Below are positions 1 to 8,069 of a stretch of 64,000 nt of DNA, in pieces. Where the stretch lies: positions 34,571 through 98,570 of the forward strand of contig DATDOE010000031.1 in NCBI GenBank assembly GCA_035293405.1. Direction: 5' to 3'. Under the pieces are notes generated by a model. It worked only from the letters and a program-made list of their open reading frames with translations. It was not told the origin of the DNA and did no database searches. How positions within the stretch are numbered: position 1 is the stretch's first letter; each line of letters opens with the position of its first letter. The position numbers were made by a program, and so were the translations under genes. This stretch comes from Gp6-AA40 sp035293405 (GTDB lineage: Bacteria > Acidobacteriota > Vicinamibacteria > Vicinamibacterales > UBA2999).

Positions 1-699
1 CAGGGCGTCAACCGGCGCACCCGGCGCGCCTGCTACCGCGTCGACGCCGCCGCGAAACACCATGCTCTTCGTGACGGTGCCGGCGAGCAACGCGACTTCC
101 CCGTCGAGCGCGCCGGCGGCACGCATGCCGATCGGACCCGACGATCCACCCAGCCCGTCAACGATCGTGCCGGCGTCAACGGCGATGGCGGCGGTGAAGG
201 CCCCACCGAGCTCGAGCAGGATGAACGAGACGTCCCGCTCCTGACATCCGCGCCGCCCGGCCTGCTCCCGGATGGCCAGCGCGCACGCGCACACCTTGTC
301 GGCCGTCCCCATGTCCACGCGGTTCACCTTGCGGTGCGCCGGCACGGAAGCCAAGTGGATCACACCTGGCGTCAACATGACTGGCATCGACACGCGCGCA
401 AGCCGTCGCGCGAGCGCACGCAACCCGCCGATGCCCCCCGTCTCGCCTTCGGCGGCGAGGTAGGCGAGCCGCAGATCGGTCTCGGTGAGATCGCGTGCGG
501 CGGTGAGCGGCAGACCGTAGCCTGACGGTCCGACCACCAGATCGATCGGCGCCAGACTCTCGAGGAGATCGGGGATCACCGAGGGCGACGCGAGCGCCTC
601 GGACGTCGGCAGCGAGCGATCAAGAAACACCCGGCCATCGTCCAGTCCGCACAGATCGACGCTGAGGGTGCCTGGATCGATGCCAATGACTCTGGGCAT
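1..699 (-). CDS. DUF1464 family protein (predicted butyrate/sugar-kinase-like), 3' end cut by window edge
   Basis: The reading frame opens at the ATG at 699 and stays open for 233 codons to the window edge, so the C-terminus is missing. The N-terminus IGIDPGT (residues 5-11) is the phosphate-binding loop of the actin/hexokinase/Hsp70 fold, and VGPSGYGLPLT (56-66) is typical of DUF1464, a family annotated as predicted butyrate kinases and best known from archaea. The substrate is unknown. It lies last in a minus-strand run behind mtdB and fae, separated from mtdB by an inverted repeat, which suggests but does not prove a link to tetrahydromethanopterin C1 metabolism. Confidence 0.75.
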   Translation of the reverse strand, partial: MPRVIGIDPGTLSVDLCGLDDGRVFLDRSLPTSEALASPSVIPDLLESLAPIDLVVGPSGYGLPLTAARDLTETDLRLAYLAAEGETGGIGGLRALARRLARVSMPVMLTPGVIHLASVPAHRKVNRVDMGTADKVCACALAIREQAGRRGCQERDVSFILLELGGAFTAAIAVDAGTIVDGLGGSSGPIGMRAAGALDGEVALLAGTVTKSMVFRGGVDAVAGAPGAPVDAL

Positions 700-714
700 T
701 GGGACTTCGGTCGT

Positions 715-830
715 AATGCAAGATTCAAAATGCAAAATGCAAACAGGATGCGAACGCCGCTGCAGCTAGCCGGTTGCGCCGCCTTGTTCGGCCGCTGAAT
801 TTTTGCATTTTGAATTTTGCATTTTGAATT
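715..830. repeat. Intergenic inverted array, 14-nt (2x7) units of AAAATGC/ATTCAA type
   Basis: Two facing arms rich in AAAATGCAAAATTC-type units lie at 715-744 and 800-830, with a GC-rich centre of about 55 nt. The right arm touches the TAA stop of mtdB (829-831) and the left arm lies 15 nt upstream of the DUF1464 start. It is AT-rich against a GC-rich background and could fold into a long hairpin between the two genes. Confidence 0.8.
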
Positions 831-1701
831 ACGACGAGCGAGCACCAGCGAGCTCGCGAGCGATCTCCGCGATCGTTTCGGCATCGAGCACGTGATCGTT
901 CTTCTCGAACAGACGGGCGATGCAGGCCTTGTGGATCTTCATCTTCAGGCTGCCGATGCCGAGTGCGCCGAACGTCGTCACGCCGCCGCGATCGACGGCG
1001 TTGTCGGTGACCTCGATGCCGTCCACGCCGAGCGGCGGAACGGCGTTGACGTCGGCCGCCACCTTCAGACCTGGGCGGCCCGTCCAGGCGTCGCGCGGAA
1101 CGAGGCAGACGCCGCCAGCGCCTGCGCTCAGCAACACTTCCGCACCGTCGAGCGCCAAGGCGGCACCCGACGCGTCGGCCATGGTCACCTCGCGAACCGT
1201 GACGCCGAATCGCTGTTGGATTCGCTCGGCGAGACTGCCGTCCACCGGCCGGCGTGTCGTGACGGTGACATCGGCACCCGCTTTCGCGAGGAGACCGGCC
1301 GCGCGCATCCCGACCGGCCCAGAGCCGGCGACGATCACGACGCGACGGCCCTCGATGGTGCCGGCTGCCTGTTGAATCCTGGCCACCGCCGCGACGGCGG
1401 TGGTGTTCGAGCCGTTCGAGTCGAGCATCACGGACACGCGCAGCGGACCGAAAAAGGCCTTCTTCACCTTTGCGAGCAGGCGCTCGCCGATCGCCATGTC
1501 CGTTCCGCCGATGAAGATCGCGGTGTTGTGAAGGTCCCTGGGCCCACGCGTGAAGATCGCGCCGTGCACGAGGTCGCGGACGGCGTCTTCAGTGACACCG
1601 CCGTAGCTCATGACCTCGTCGGCGCCGCCGTCGTAGGCCACGACGCGGTCGAACGCGCTGGGATGCTGGGAGCTATCGAGTTGAAGGAGAAGCTTTCGCA
1701 C
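829..1701 (-). CDS. mtdB: NAD(P)-dependent methylene-tetrahydromethanopterin dehydrogenase
   Basis: The enzyme oxidises methylene-H4MPT to methenyl-H4MPT in the cytoplasm, the step after Fae in formaldehyde oxidation. I place the start at the GTG at 1701, giving 290 aa, because that N-terminus (VRKLLLQLDSSQHPSAFD) matches the family, while the longer frame would translate the palindrome at 1722-1749. A Rossmann motif VVIVAGSGPVGMRAAG starts near residue 121, and SNGSNTTAVA near 95 is typical of the Mtd family. It follows fae by 58 nt, so they are probably co-transcribed. The other pathway enzymes (Mch, Fhc) are not in this window. The family call is firm; cofactor preference cannot be read. 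Confidence 0.88.
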   Translation of the reverse strand: MRKLLLQLDSSQHPSAFDRVVAYDGGADEVMSYGGVTEDAVRDLVHGAIFTRGPRDLHNTAIFIGGTDMAIGERLLAKVKKAFFGPLRVSVMLDSNGSNTTAVAAVARIQQAAGTIEGRRVVIVAGSGPVGMRAAGLLAKAGADVTVTTRRPVDGSLAERIQQRFGVTVREVTMADASGAALALDGAEVLLSAGAGGVCLVPRDAWTGRPGLKVAADVNAVPPLGVDGIEVTDNAVDRGGVTTFGALGIGSLKMKIHKACIARLFEKNDHVLDAETIAEIARELAGARSS

Positions 1702-1721
1702 GGCGTGACCGGGGAATCGAC

Positions 1722-1749
1722 GTAGGGGCGACGCATGCGTCGCCCCTAC
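1722..1749. repeat. 28-bp perfect palindrome, dispersed family 1 (copy 1)
   Basis: The sequence is a perfect palindrome with half-site GTAGGGGCGACGCA. It lies between the fae stop (1760) and the mtdB start (1701). The same element recurs at 10088-10115 (identical) and 48712-48739 (one mismatch), each time directly behind a stop codon. Confidence 0.9.
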
Positions 1750-1759
1750 ACGTCCATCA

Positions 1760-2263
1760 TTACTTGGGGCTGAACGGGTGCTTCTGCGTCTTCGAGCCGG
1801 CAATCACCTCGTTGACCGACGGCTTCTTGCCGAGCGCCCGGGCGATCGATTCTTTGGTCGCCGTGTAGTTGTAGTCGTAGATCTTCTGGTCGTCGCTCGC
1901 GTCCCAGTGGATGAAGACGCCCACGAGGATGCAGAGATCGTCGGCCTTGTCGCGCGGGATGACGCCGCTCTCGACGGAATCGACCACGGCGCGGGCCACC
2001 GCCGCCTGCGCGGGTCCGAACATCTGGACGGCCTGCTTCGCGCCCTTGATCGTGACCTTGTTGAAGAGCAGGGTGTCGGGCTTGGCCGGCAGGTTCGGCG
2101 CGACCACTGCGAGCAAGGTCGTGAAGCCGTCCTTGTTGTTCGCAAGCGCGTTGCAAAATGCGGAACCGGCAGGCCCCGTCTTGGAGCCAATGATCAGGTC
2201 GATGTGCGCTACCTCGTTGCCATCGCCGACCAGCGACTCACCGAGAAAGAAGTCTGCTGCCAT
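1760..2263 (-). CDS. fae: Formaldehyde-activating enzyme
   Basis: Fae condenses formaldehyde with tetrahydromethanopterin to methylene-H4MPT, the entry to the H4MPT C1 oxidation pathway. The 167-aa product matches the usual length of about 170. It starts FFLGESLVGDGNEVAHIDL, with His20 at the position of the catalytic His, and keeps the conserved block GPAGSAFCNALANNKDGFTT. The ATG at 2263 has a good ribosome binding site, AGGAG about 9 nt upstream. Its product is the substrate of the MtdB encoded next downstream. It is very likely functional for formaldehyde capture; the upstream formaldehyde source could be the PQQ dehydrogenase at 8070. Confidence 0.95.
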   Translation of the reverse strand: MAADFFLGESLVGDGNEVAHIDLIIGSKTGPAGSAFCNALANNKDGFTTLLAVVAPNLPAKPDTLLFNKVTIKGAKQAVQMFGPAQAAVARAVVDSVESGVIPRDKADDLCILVGVFIHWDASDDQKIYDYNYTATKESIARALGKKPSVNEVIAGSKTQKHPFSPK

Positions 2264-2384
2264 GTCGAAGAACTCCTGTCAGGAAGAGTGAGTAAATGTC
2301 TGGTCGTGCACGTCTCGCCATGCGACGACGGGGCACGCCAGGAGCCGAGAGAGTCTATCACCACGCAAGGGGGAAGTGGTTCCT

Positions 2385-3128
2385 TCAGCGCGACGAGCAG
2401 GGCGTGGGATTCCAGCCGACCGCGTTCGGAAGCTTCTTGAAGTCTGAAGTAGTCAGGTAGTACCTGTTGAAATAAACCGGATCCTCGACCTTCGTCGTCA
2501 CCGTCATCCACTGGTCGCCGTTGGGCGCCGTGTTGAGATCGTAGTACTCGGTGACCACCGTTTTCTGGCTGTAGGGAGCGCCGTTCTTGCGGACGTAGCC
2601 GGGGCGCAGGTTGGACGTCACCACTTTCACGTTACCGGTGCGCGCCTGGCCGCCTCGTCCTCCGCCTCCAAATTCCCACTCGGCGATCGAGTGCCCCTGC
2701 CAGCTCGGCTCACCTGGCGCCGCCGCCGCAGCCGTGCCGAAGCGGAGCAGGCGGGTTTGTGTGCCGGCGTCGGTGTCGATGCGAAGTGTATTGGCGTCTT
2801 CCCACGAGATGTGCAGACGCCCGGGGAGTCGCATCACGTTGGCGGCGCCGTAGGCACGGCACTGCTCGCCAGCGGTCTCATCCCTCGCGGGATCCCAACT
2901 GTCGGCGACCTTACGCGCTTCGGCGTTGAGCGGCAGCGAGTCGTAGACCCCCTTCTTCGGGGTGACCATGCGCCACTTCCAGTCCTCGTTGATGACCGAG
3001 ACCCAATAGCCCGTGAGATCGAGCGCCGCCGCTTCGCGCGCCGCTGGTGGCGGCCCACCGCGCCCGCCACCCCGCTGAGCGTGGAGGGTGCCGGAACCGG
3101 CAAGCAGGACGGCTAGCGCGATGATCAC
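2385..3128 (-). CDS. Hypothetical secreted protein, related to the N-terminal domain of the next-but-one gene
   Basis: I do not recognise the family. A hydrophobic segment ending in GTLHAQ looks like a signal peptide, followed by a Gly/Arg-rich stretch and one globular domain of about 210 aa. The pattern WVSVINEDW ... EWEF ... GNVKVVT ... GYVRKNG ... VTTKVEDPVY matches, in the same order, the N-terminal 230 residues of the protein at 3606-5567, so the two probably share a fold. The start is uncertain: I use GTG at 3128, just inside the inverted repeat; an ATG at 3254 would read through that repeat. It lies downstream of the DUF6152 gene, probably in the same operon. Confidence 0.6.
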   Translation of the reverse strand: MIIALAVLLAGSGTLHAQRGGGRGGPPPAAREAAALDLTGYWVSVINEDWKWRMVTPKKGVYDSLPLNAEARKVADSWDPARDETAGEQCRAYGAANVMRLPGRLHISWEDANTLRIDTDAGTQTRLLRFGTAAAAAPGEPSWQGHSIAEWEFGGGGRGGQARTGNVKVVTSNLRPGYVRKNGAPYSQKTVVTEYYDLNTAPNGDQWMTVTTKVEDPVYFNRYYLTTSDFKKLPNAVGWNPTPCSSR

Positions 3129-3200
3129 GAACCACGGAGACACGGAGGCACGGAGACCAAAATCTTGAAGACCTCCGTGTCTCCGCGTCTCCGTGGCCCG
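3129..3200. repeat. Inverted heptad array, CACGGAG units
   Basis: The left arm at 3129-3158 repeats CACGGAG with a 7-8 nt period, and the right arm at 3171-3200 is its near-complete reverse complement, with a loop of about 12 nt. It lies between the DUF6152 stop (3211) and the GTG start of the next gene (3128), so it would fold directly ahead of that start. Confidence 0.85.
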
Positions 3201-3210
3201 TGAGGGTGAC

Positions 3211-3606
3211 TTAGTCAACGGCTTCACCGGTGCGACTGCCCCAGCTGAATCCATCGAGCGGCCGCCTGAGGCTGAGCATCAGCGCCCGGTACTCGCCGGG
3301 CACGCGCGACGGGCGTCCGGTGATGGTGATGAGATCGCCGACCTTGAGCGTCTCTCGCTGGACACCCTGATTGCCCAGTTGCGCCGTGCCGGCCCATTCC
3401 ACGGCCCACCGCTGCGCCGCGCCTTTGTCGTCGCGCGCCTCGATGTGCACGAAGGAATGTGGATTGCGGAGCACGAACTGAACCAGCTTCCCTTCGAGCT
3501 TGACCTCCCTGGTGACGTCGTAGGTCGCCGCATAGGAGTGGTGCGCGTACGCCGCGGTGGCCGTGACGAGCGCCGTGCCGATAACGAGAAGAAGCAGTCT
3601 ACGCAT
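3211..3606 (-). CDS. DUF6152 family exported protein
   Basis: The 131-aa product has a clear signal peptide (MRRLLLLVIGTALVTATAAYA) directly followed by HHSYAATYD, the typical start of DUF6152. Further matches are EGKLVQFVLRNPHSFVHI, WAVEWAGTAQL and GDLITITGRPSRVPGEYRAL. These proteins are small periplasmic beta-rich proteins of unknown role, common in Acidobacteria and Proteobacteria, often next to similar secreted proteins as here. The ATG at 3606 overlaps the stop of the upstream gene by one base (TGATG), so translation is probably coupled. Confidence 0.85.
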   Translation of the reverse strand: MRRLLLLVIGTALVTATAAYAHHSYAATYDVTREVKLEGKLVQFVLRNPHSFVHIEARDDKGAAQRWAVEWAGTAQLGNQGVQRETLKVGDLITITGRPSRVPGEYRALMLSLRRPLDGFSWGSRTGEAVD

Positions 3607-5567
3607 CACTTTTTCTCCTGAAGACTCGAATACACCGACTCGACGAACATGTCCGTGGTCCAGGCACCGGTCGTCGATCCGTAACGCCCGTCGAAGTCCA
3701 TGGTCGGCCGGGCCGCCTTCACCTGCGCGAGCGTCATGCCCTTGCCCATCATGTCCTTCACGCGATCGCGAATCATCGTCAGCATGTTTCGGTACGACGC
3801 GACATCGGCCGTATCCGACAACCGTCCCCGGCCGGGAATGATCCACGTGCCGCCCTGCGCGCGATACTCAGCCACAGCCAGATCGAGAATCTGATTCAGG
3901 CCGTCAATGACGCCCTTGATACTACCGCCCCTGGCCACGTCGATCACCGGATAGCTGACGGTTGAAAACAGGTCGCCGGCACTGATGACCTCCGAGTGAC
4001 GGAAGAACACCAGGCTGTCGCCGTCGGAGGTGGCGGCCGGCGCGTGGTAGACGATCACGGCCTCGCCGTTGAAATACTCGGGCAGCTTGTGGAACTCGTC
4101 GAAGTAGGTGTCGGTGGGCCAGGCCGCCGCCGGCGTGGGCTGGACCTTGCCGGCCGGAGCGCTCATCCGGTTGAGCACGTTCTCGTGCGCGATCACGGAG
4201 GCGCGAGGCCCCACGTTCTCGACCGCCCCGCCGAACTGGCCACCGCGTGGGAAGAAGCCGGTGGTGGCGATCTTCTCATTGCCGCCGATGCGATCGGGCG
4301 CGGCGCTGGTGTTGATGATGTAGCGCAGCGGCTTCGCCGGAGCCGGCGAGCTGATCACCGCGCTCATGTACGGGCTGGCCCATCCCCACATCCCCGGACA
4401 ATGCGCACCGAAGCACGCATTCGTCGTCGGCGCAGCCGAAACGGCCTTCGCCAGCTGGCCGACGGCCGCGAGGATCTTGTCCGACATCTTCGCCGAGCCG
4501 GTATCGACCAGCATCACTCCATCAGCACCGAGCGAGATGGCGATGTTGGTGCCGTCCGCAACGACCATATAGATGTTGCCCTGCACCGGCAGGATGTGCA
4601 CGTCTCCGTCGCGCGGACTCTGATCCGCGATGCGCTTGTCCACGGCGTTGGCCGAACGAGACGAAGGCACTTTGAGATCGGTGAGGGCGACCGTCTTGTT
4701 CAACGTCGCTCGATACTCTGGATAGAGAGTCTTCACCCCCCCACGCGTAGGCTCCGCCGGTACCCAGTCCGACGTCTTCAACCATTCGCCGAGCGCGCTG
4801 TTCTGCCCCGGGAGAAAGTGCGGCACCCAATGCCGGTCAGTTCCGCCGTTCTCGGCAAACGACGAGGCATTGCATGTCTCCATGGCCACCGACGCGGTGG
4901 GATCGATCGTGTAGGTGGTTGATTCGACGTACGGCTCGTCCTGATAGATCGGGTCGTCCACCACGGTGACGATGGTCAGGATCTCGCCGTGGCGGGTGAT
5001 GAACTCGGTCATCGAGTACATGTCGCTGGTCTGTGGGCCACCTCGCTTGAGATACCCGTCCTTGAGATGAGTGGTGGTGACTTTGAGCGTGTTGCCAACC
5101 CACTGGCCCGTCGAAAAGCCAGTCCAGGTGTGCGGCGCGTATGCCGGTGGATGCGGGCGGCCGTCCATGAAGATCGGCCGATCCAGCGACCGCATGAACT
5201 GGACGTGATACACGCTGACGTTCCTCGTCAGCGGATCCTGCTCCTTGAGGATGCGCGCGCCGCCGAGACCGCGCCACTGGTGAGGCGCCGAGTGCGGCCG
5301 GCACTGATACTCCGGCGTTCCCCAAATCGACTCGGCGGTGGTGTCGGCACGCTGACGGCCCGCATCGTTGAAGGGAATGCCCAGATAGTCGCCCAGCGGG
5401 GGCTGAGCGGTCGTGTCCTGCTCGTTGTTATCCAGGCGCCACTCGCCGGCGATGTCCGGCGGAATCTGCGGCCGCGCCGGCTGGGCGGACGCGGGGACGC
5501 TGGCCATCAGGGCGAGCGCCAGCAGAACAGGAATTGCGGCAGTCTTTGAGTGCGTGGATGAATTCAT
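3606..5567 (-). CDS. Exported two-domain protein: N-terminal beta domain plus degenerate metallo-beta-lactamase fold
   Basis: The 653-aa protein has a signal peptide (cleavage near ASAQ, residue 29). Residues 38-235 form a domain resembling the stand-alone protein at 2385-3128. Residues 320-640 have a metallo-beta-lactamase layout (VDTGSAKMSDKILAAV, then INTSAAPDRIGGNEKI, IAHENVLNRM, YHAPAATSDGD, IIPGRGRLSD). In active relatives these read THxHxDH, AHTxGD and PGHG; here the histidines are replaced by S421, A423, R426, A512 and R580, with only D425 kept. Hydrolase activity is therefore unlikely. ATG 5567 has GAGGA 6 nt upstream. It sits 8 nt behind the MFS gene. Confidence 0.75.
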   Translation of the reverse strand: MNSSTHSKTAAIPVLLALALMASVPASAQPARPQIPPDIAGEWRLDNNEQDTTAQPPLGDYLGIPFNDAGRQRADTTAESIWGTPEYQCRPHSAPHQWRGLGGARILKEQDPLTRNVSVYHVQFMRSLDRPIFMDGRPHPPAYAPHTWTGFSTGQWVGNTLKVTTTHLKDGYLKRGGPQTSDMYSMTEFITRHGEILTIVTVVDDPIYQDEPYVESTTYTIDPTASVAMETCNASSFAENGGTDRHWVPHFLPGQNSALGEWLKTSDWVPAEPTRGGVKTLYPEYRATLNKTVALTDLKVPSSRSANAVDKRIADQSPRDGDVHILPVQGNIYMVVADGTNIAISLGADGVMLVDTGSAKMSDKILAAVGQLAKAVSAAPTTNACFGAHCPGMWGWASPYMSAVISSPAPAKPLRYIINTSAAPDRIGGNEKIATTGFFPRGGQFGGAVENVGPRASVIAHENVLNRMSAPAGKVQPTPAAAWPTDTYFDEFHKLPEYFNGEAVIVYHAPAATSDGDSLVFFRHSEVISAGDLFSTVSYPVIDVARGGSIKGVIDGLNQILDLAVAEYRAQGGTWIIPGRGRLSDTADVASYRNMLTMIRDRVKDMMGKGMTLAQVKAARPTMDFDGRYGSTTGAWTTDMFVESVYSSLQEKK

Positions 5568-5575
5568 ACAAGTCC

Positions 5576-6871
5576 TCAGGCGGTTGCCGGCGCCCCGGCC
5601 CGGGCCGGTCTCGCGCTCGTGCTCAGCGGACGCACGAGCCACGTCAAGACGAAGCCGACCGCCAGGAGGCCGGCGAGAACCTCCAGCGGCGTGTCGTAGA
5701 TGGTGACACGATCGGCGCCCGGCGGCAGCGCTGCCTTCGCGCGGTTGGAGAGCTCCGTGATGATCACCGGACCGATGATCGCGGCCGCCGTCCATGCGGT
5801 CAGCAGGGCGCCATGGATCGCGCCGACATTCTGTGGTCCAAAGATGTCGGCGAGGAAGGCGGGAATCGTGGCGAACCCGCCGCCGTACATCGTGAAGACG
5901 AGGAAGAGGCTGGCCTGGAACAGCCACCAGTTCCCGCTCGCGGCGAGACCGGGAATCAACAGGAACAGAACGAACTGCGTGACGAAGAAGATCGTGTAGG
6001 TGTTGCGGCGGCCGATGTAGTCGGAGCCCGAGGCCCACAGAAAACGCCCGCCGGCGTTGAACAGGCTGATCAGGGACACGACGACGCCGGCTTCGAGCGG
6101 CGTCCGTTTGAACATGTCCTGCATCATCGGCGACGCCTGCGCGAGGATGCCGATCCCCGCGGTGATGTTGATGAAGAGGATGCCCCACAACAGATAGAAC
6201 TGCGGCGTGCGGATCGCCTCGTTGCGGCTGACGCTGACGTCGGCAATCATCGGGTCGTGTTTCGCGGCCGGCGTCCAGCCGGCGGGCGTCCAGCCGGGTG
6301 GCGGCGACTCCATCAGGCGCGACCCCACGAGCATCACCACGAGGTACACCGCTCCGAGCGCCACGACCGTCGGAGCGACACCCACCAGATTCATGAAGAA
6401 CACGTTCAGGTAACCAGCGACGAAGGCGCCTCCCCCGAAGCCCATGATGGCCATGCCGGTGGCCATGCCGCGCCGATCGGGGAACCACTTCACGAGCGTG
6501 CTCACCGGCGAGATGTATCCCAGACCGCAGCCGATGCCGCCGATGACACCCATTCCCAGGAACACAAGCACGGACTGGCGGAGTGCGAGGCCGATCCCAC
6601 CGATGACCAGGCCGGTGCCAAAGAAGAGCGCTGCCGCGGTCGCTGCCACACGTGGCCCGCGCCGCTCGACCCATGGACCGCCAAACGCGGCGCTCAGCCC
6701 GAGTAGGGCCAACGCGGTCGTGAAGGTCGTGTACGGCGGGCTGAACCACCAGGGCGCGCCGGGAAAGAGCGCCTGAATCGGCCGGTTGAACGTGCTCCAG
6801 GCGTAGACGGAGCCGATGCAGATGTGCACCAGGACCGCACCTACCGGAATACGCCAGCGATTCGGGGTCAT
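5576..6871 (-). CDS. MFS transporter, OFA (oxalate/formate antiporter) type
   Basis: The 431-aa protein is a 12-helix major facilitator. The N-terminus NRWRIPVGAVLVHICIGSVY followed by AWSTFN is typical of the OFA subfamily, as are KWFPDRRGMATG after helix 4 and GRRNTY in the middle loop. OFA carriers move small mono- or dicarboxylates, the archetype being oxalate/formate exchange; the actual substrate cannot be read here. Position between a dehydrogenase of hydroxy-diacids (6917) and the Fae/MtdB block makes a C1 or C2 acid plausible. The two internal stop/start gaps (45 nt upstream, 8 nt downstream) suggest one operon. Confidence 0.82.
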   Translation of the reverse strand: MTPNRWRIPVGAVLVHICIGSVYAWSTFNRPIQALFPGAPWWFSPPYTTFTTALALLGLSAAFGGPWVERRGPRVAATAAALFFGTGLVIGGIGLALRQSVLVFLGMGVIGGIGCGLGYISPVSTLVKWFPDRRGMATGMAIMGFGGGAFVAGYLNVFFMNLVGVAPTVVALGAVYLVVMLVGSRLMESPPPGWTPAGWTPAAKHDPMIADVSVSRNEAIRTPQFYLLWGILFINITAGIGILAQASPMMQDMFKRTPLEAGVVVSLISLFNAGGRFLWASGSDYIGRRNTYTIFFVTQFVLFLLIPGLAASGNWWLFQASLFLVFTMYGGGFATIPAFLADIFGPQNVGAIHGALLTAWTAAAIIGPVIITELSNRAKAALPPGADRVTIYDTPLEVLAGLLAVGFVLTWLVRPLSTSARPARAGAPATA

Positions 6872-6916
6872 TGAGGACCGCAGATTAGTAGGTCAAAGGG
6901 GAAAGGTCAAAGGTGA

Positions 6917-7948
6917 TCAAAGCCGCCTCAGAATGGCCTCGCCCGCAGCGCGCGTGCCGAGCGTTCCGCCGACATCACGTGTCGTTTCGCGCGCCTGGAC
7001 GGCTGCCTCGACTGCTCGCTCGATTCGCTGCGCCTCGTCGGCTCGTCCGAGGGTCTCGAGCATCAGTGCCGCCGAAAGGATCGCGCCGATTGGGTTGGCC
7101 ACATCCTTCCCCGCCAGCGGCGGCGCCGAGCCGTGGACAGGTTCGAACATCGACGTCCGTCCCGGATGCAGATTGCCTGACGCCGCCATGCCCAACCCAC
7201 CCTGCAGCGCGCCGCCGATGTCGGTGATGATGTCGCCGAACAGGTTGTTGGTGACGATGACCTGGAACTGGCCGGGGTTCTGCACGAGCAGCATCGCGAG
7301 AGCGTCGATGTAGAGGTGCGTGGCCTGGACCTCCGGATACTCGGACTGCAGCTCGCGAAACACGCGCTGCCAGAGCGCGTGCCCATCGGCCATCGCGTTG
7401 CTCTTGTCGGTCATGCAGACTGAGCCGATCCCACGCGCACGCGCGAACTCGAAGGCGTGGCGGATGATTCGATGCACACCCTTGTAGGTGTTGATCTCCT
7501 CCTGCACCGCCACTTCATCCGGTGTGCCCGCTTTGAAGCGCCCGCCGATGCCCACGTACAGGCCCTCGGTGTTCTCGCGAAAGACCACGAAGTTCACGTC
7601 GGCCCGCGTGCGTCCCTTGAGCGGGCAGAGCCGATCGTCGAGCAGGCGAACCGGACGGTAGTTCACATACAGGTCCAGCTCGAATCGCGTGCCGAGGAGG
7701 ATGTCTCGCGCGTGACGGTTGTCGGGCACGCGCGGATCGCCGAGCGCGCCGATGAGGATGGCGTCACAGGACCGCAGCGTGTCGTAGCCGTCTTTGGGAA
7801 TCGTCTCGCCGGTCGCGAGGTAGTGGTCCGCGCTCCACGGCAGGTAGCGCAGATCGACGCCGCCGAATGCCTCGAGGATCTTCACGGCCTCGGCGGTGAC
7901 GTCCTTGCCAATGCCGTCGCCTGGAATCACCGCGATCGAGGAGGCCAC
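6917..7948 (-). CDS. Isocitrate/isopropylmalate dehydrogenase family protein
   Basis: The 343-aa enzyme belongs to the beta-decarboxylating dehydrogenases that oxidise 2-hydroxy-diacids with NAD(P)+ and Mg2+. Visible signatures are the N-terminal IAVIPGDGIGKDVT, the RPV motif (NYRPVRLL), FRENTEGLYVG, the catalytic-Lys region (MTDKSNAM), the metal-binding NLFGDIITDIG and the nucleotide-binding FEPVHGSAP. RENTEG is closer to isocitrate or tartrate dehydrogenases than to classical LeuB, while RFELDLYVNYRPV is LeuB-like, so substrate is open. No other leucine-pathway gene is near. It is the first gene of the minus-strand run and divergent from the PQQ dehydrogenase. Confidence 0.82.
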   Translation of the reverse strand: MASSIAVIPGDGIGKDVTAEAVKILEAFGGVDLRYLPWSADHYLATGETIPKDGYDTLRSCDAILIGALGDPRVPDNRHARDILLGTRFELDLYVNYRPVRLLDDRLCPLKGRTRADVNFVVFRENTEGLYVGIGGRFKAGTPDEVAVQEEINTYKGVHRIIRHAFEFARARGIGSVCMTDKSNAMADGHALWQRVFRELQSEYPEVQATHLYIDALAMLLVQNPGQFQVIVTNNLFGDIITDIGGALQGGLGMAASGNLHPGRTSMFEPVHGSAPPLAGKDVANPIGAILSAALMLETLGRADEAQRIERAVEAAVQARETTRDVGGTLGTRAAGEAILRRL

Positions 7949-7959
7949 AAGGTGTATTC

Positions 7960-8059
7960 AACCACGAAGACACGAAGGTCGCGAAGGACACGAACCCGGT
8001 ATTCACATAGCCAACAAATTGCTTCGTGACCTTCGCGATCTTCGTGACCTCCGTGGTTA
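7960..8059. repeat. Inverted heptad array, CACGAAG units, between divergent genes
   Basis: The left arm (7960-7994) and right arm (8020-8059) are near-perfect reverse complements about 35 nt long, built from CACGAAG/GCGAAGG units with a loop of about 25 nt. The element fills the gap between two divergently transcribed genes (starts at 7948 and 8070), so it lies where both promoters or leaders should be. Confidence 0.85.
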
Positions 8060-8069
8060 TACTCAGCCC

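Noticed and set aside
1722..1803. Longer N-terminus of MtdB starting at 1803
   Set aside because: It would translate the palindrome as GRVGATHASPLRR and overlap the fae gene; family alignment starts near the GTG at 1701.
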